6,145 nt of DNA from an uncultured bacterium (GTDB lineage: Bacteria > Bacillota > Clostridia > Lachnospirales > Lachnospiraceae). The stretch is from positions 1-6,145 of the forward strand of contig CAMGRE010000142.1 in NCBI GenBank assembly GCA_946061355.1, in the 5' to 3' direction. Under the pieces are notes generated by a model. That model ran no database searches. It worked only from the letters and a program-made list of their open reading frames with translations, and was not told where the DNA came from. How positions within the stretch are numbered: position 1 is the stretch's first letter; every line of letters starts with the position of its first letter. This document shows, in pieces, positions 5,723 to 6,145 of this stretch. Made by a program: the position numbers and the translations under genes.

Positions 5723-6145
5723 CTACTCCACCTCCTTTGTCTGTGACGTATTCTCTCCCAGATCCTGTAGCAGCTGCTCCAGCGCCTCGTCCGGATTCAC
5801 AAATACAATATTCCCATCCTCATCCACCATGGTTGTATATGCATTGGAGTGAACGGATATCGTATTTTTCTTTTCAGCTCTCTGGTAATTCAGAATGTTC
5901 AGAACAAAAGAAATAAGAAGCATGGCAAACAATGTGATCAACAGAATGATTGTCTTACTCCGAATATGCTTTCTGCTGATTTCATCGTCCGAAATCATGA
6001 TGGACTCGCTGATCAGTTTCTGCGCTTCCTCCTTATTCATCGATAAGTCATCATTGATCCGCTCACCTTCCAGAAGCTCCAGAACAGAAACTTCAAGCAG
6101 TTCCGCCAACGGTTCAATCATCGAAATGTCCGGGAAACAGATTCC
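5723..6145 (-). CDS. Membrane-anchored XRE-family regulator (partial, N-terminus outside window)
   Basis: The frame is open to the right edge, so the true start lies beyond it; 140 C-terminal residues are visible. The first visible residues, GICFPDIS followed by MIEPLAELLEVSVLELLEGE, match the last helices of an XRE/Cro-type helix-turn-helix domain, where a P-D-(I/V)-S-x(3)-P-L-(A/S)-x(2)-L-x-V-S/N-x(2)-E-L-L-x-G-E pattern is typical. A charged linker follows, then one transmembrane helix (about visible residues 65-84, between RSK and NYQRAEKK). The short extracytoplasmic tail contains DEDGNIVFVNPDEALEQLL. The layout suggests a DNA-binding domain tethered to the membrane, with a small outside domain that might sense envelope state. 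It is the first visible gene of a unit with the two acyltransferases (2-nt gap to the next start) and may control that operon. The in-frame ATG at 6121 is internal to the domain and not the real start. Confidence 0.8.
   Translation of the reverse strand, partial: GICFPDISMIEPLAELLEVSVLELLEGERINDDLSMNKEEAQKLISESIMISDDEISRKHIRSKTIILLITLFAMLLISFVLNILNYQRAEKKNTISVHSNAYTTMVDEDGNIVFVNPDEALEQLLQDLGENTSQTKEVE
5731..5736 (-). promoter_or_regulatory. Ribosome binding site of the proximal acyltransferase, inside the regulator gene
   Basis: A perfect AGGAGG on the minus strand lies within the last codons of the XRE-type gene and 10 nt before the ATG at 5720. Together with the 2-nt gap between stop and start, it indicates that the regulator and acyltransferase are translated from one message. 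Confidence 0.7.

Noticed and set aside
5436..5916. Plus-strand open frames opposite the acyltransferase and XRE genes
   Set aside because: They have no ribosome binding site, overlap strong family matches on the other strand, and have compositions typical of antisense frames.
6119..6121. ATG at 6121 as the start of the rightmost leftward gene
   Set aside because: The frame continues upstream with residues typical of an XRE domain (GICFPDIS), and there is no ribosome binding site, so this methionine is internal.

Overview
The window looks like chromosome from a low-to-moderate GC Firmicute, most likely a gut-type clostridium (Lachnospiraceae-like). I infer this from strong AGGAGG-type ribosome binding sites, the PocR-AraC regulator, the 7TM-PAS-GGDEF-EAL protein and the Firmicutes-type acyltransferase-3 proteins. 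No genus can be assigned by eye. No tRNA, rRNA, CRISPR array, insertion sequence or phage gene was seen, and coding density is high; the largest gap between genes is about 145 bases.

Left part (1-1068): a divergent pair. On the minus strand is the first 27 codons of a gene whose N-terminus resembles the L-fucose/L-arabinose isomerase family. On the plus strand is a PocR-type ligand-sensing domain fused to an AraC-type DNA-binding domain. The gap between them carries two copies of a 13-bp element, one near each gene's probable -10 region.

Middle (1069-3443): a short promoter region followed by a large membrane signalling protein with seven N-terminal membrane segments, a PAS-like domain, a degenerate GGDEF domain and an apparently intact EAL domain. 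It is probably a c-di-GMP phosphodiesterase. Its promoter (TTGATT, 17-bp spacer, TATAAT) is overlapped by a 9-bp direct repeat with exactly 21-bp periodicity. That is the usual geometry of an AraC-family site, and it suggests that the upstream PocR-AraC protein controls c-di-GMP breakdown.

Right part (3394-6145, minus strand): a compact convergent operon. In transcription order it holds a membrane-anchored XRE-type regulator (N-terminus outside the window) and two diverged paralogous acyltransferase-3 membrane proteins. The second acyltransferase gene converges on the EAL gene and overlaps it by 50 bp. A diverged 32-bp tandem duplication lies exactly at this junction and seems to have altered the C-terminus of one or both proteins.

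Working model (inference): a small metabolite, perhaps 1,2-propanediol or a relative produced from deoxysugars, is sensed by the PocR domain. The regulator then adjusts both sugar catabolism and c-di-GMP level, next to a locus that probably acylates cell-surface glycans.
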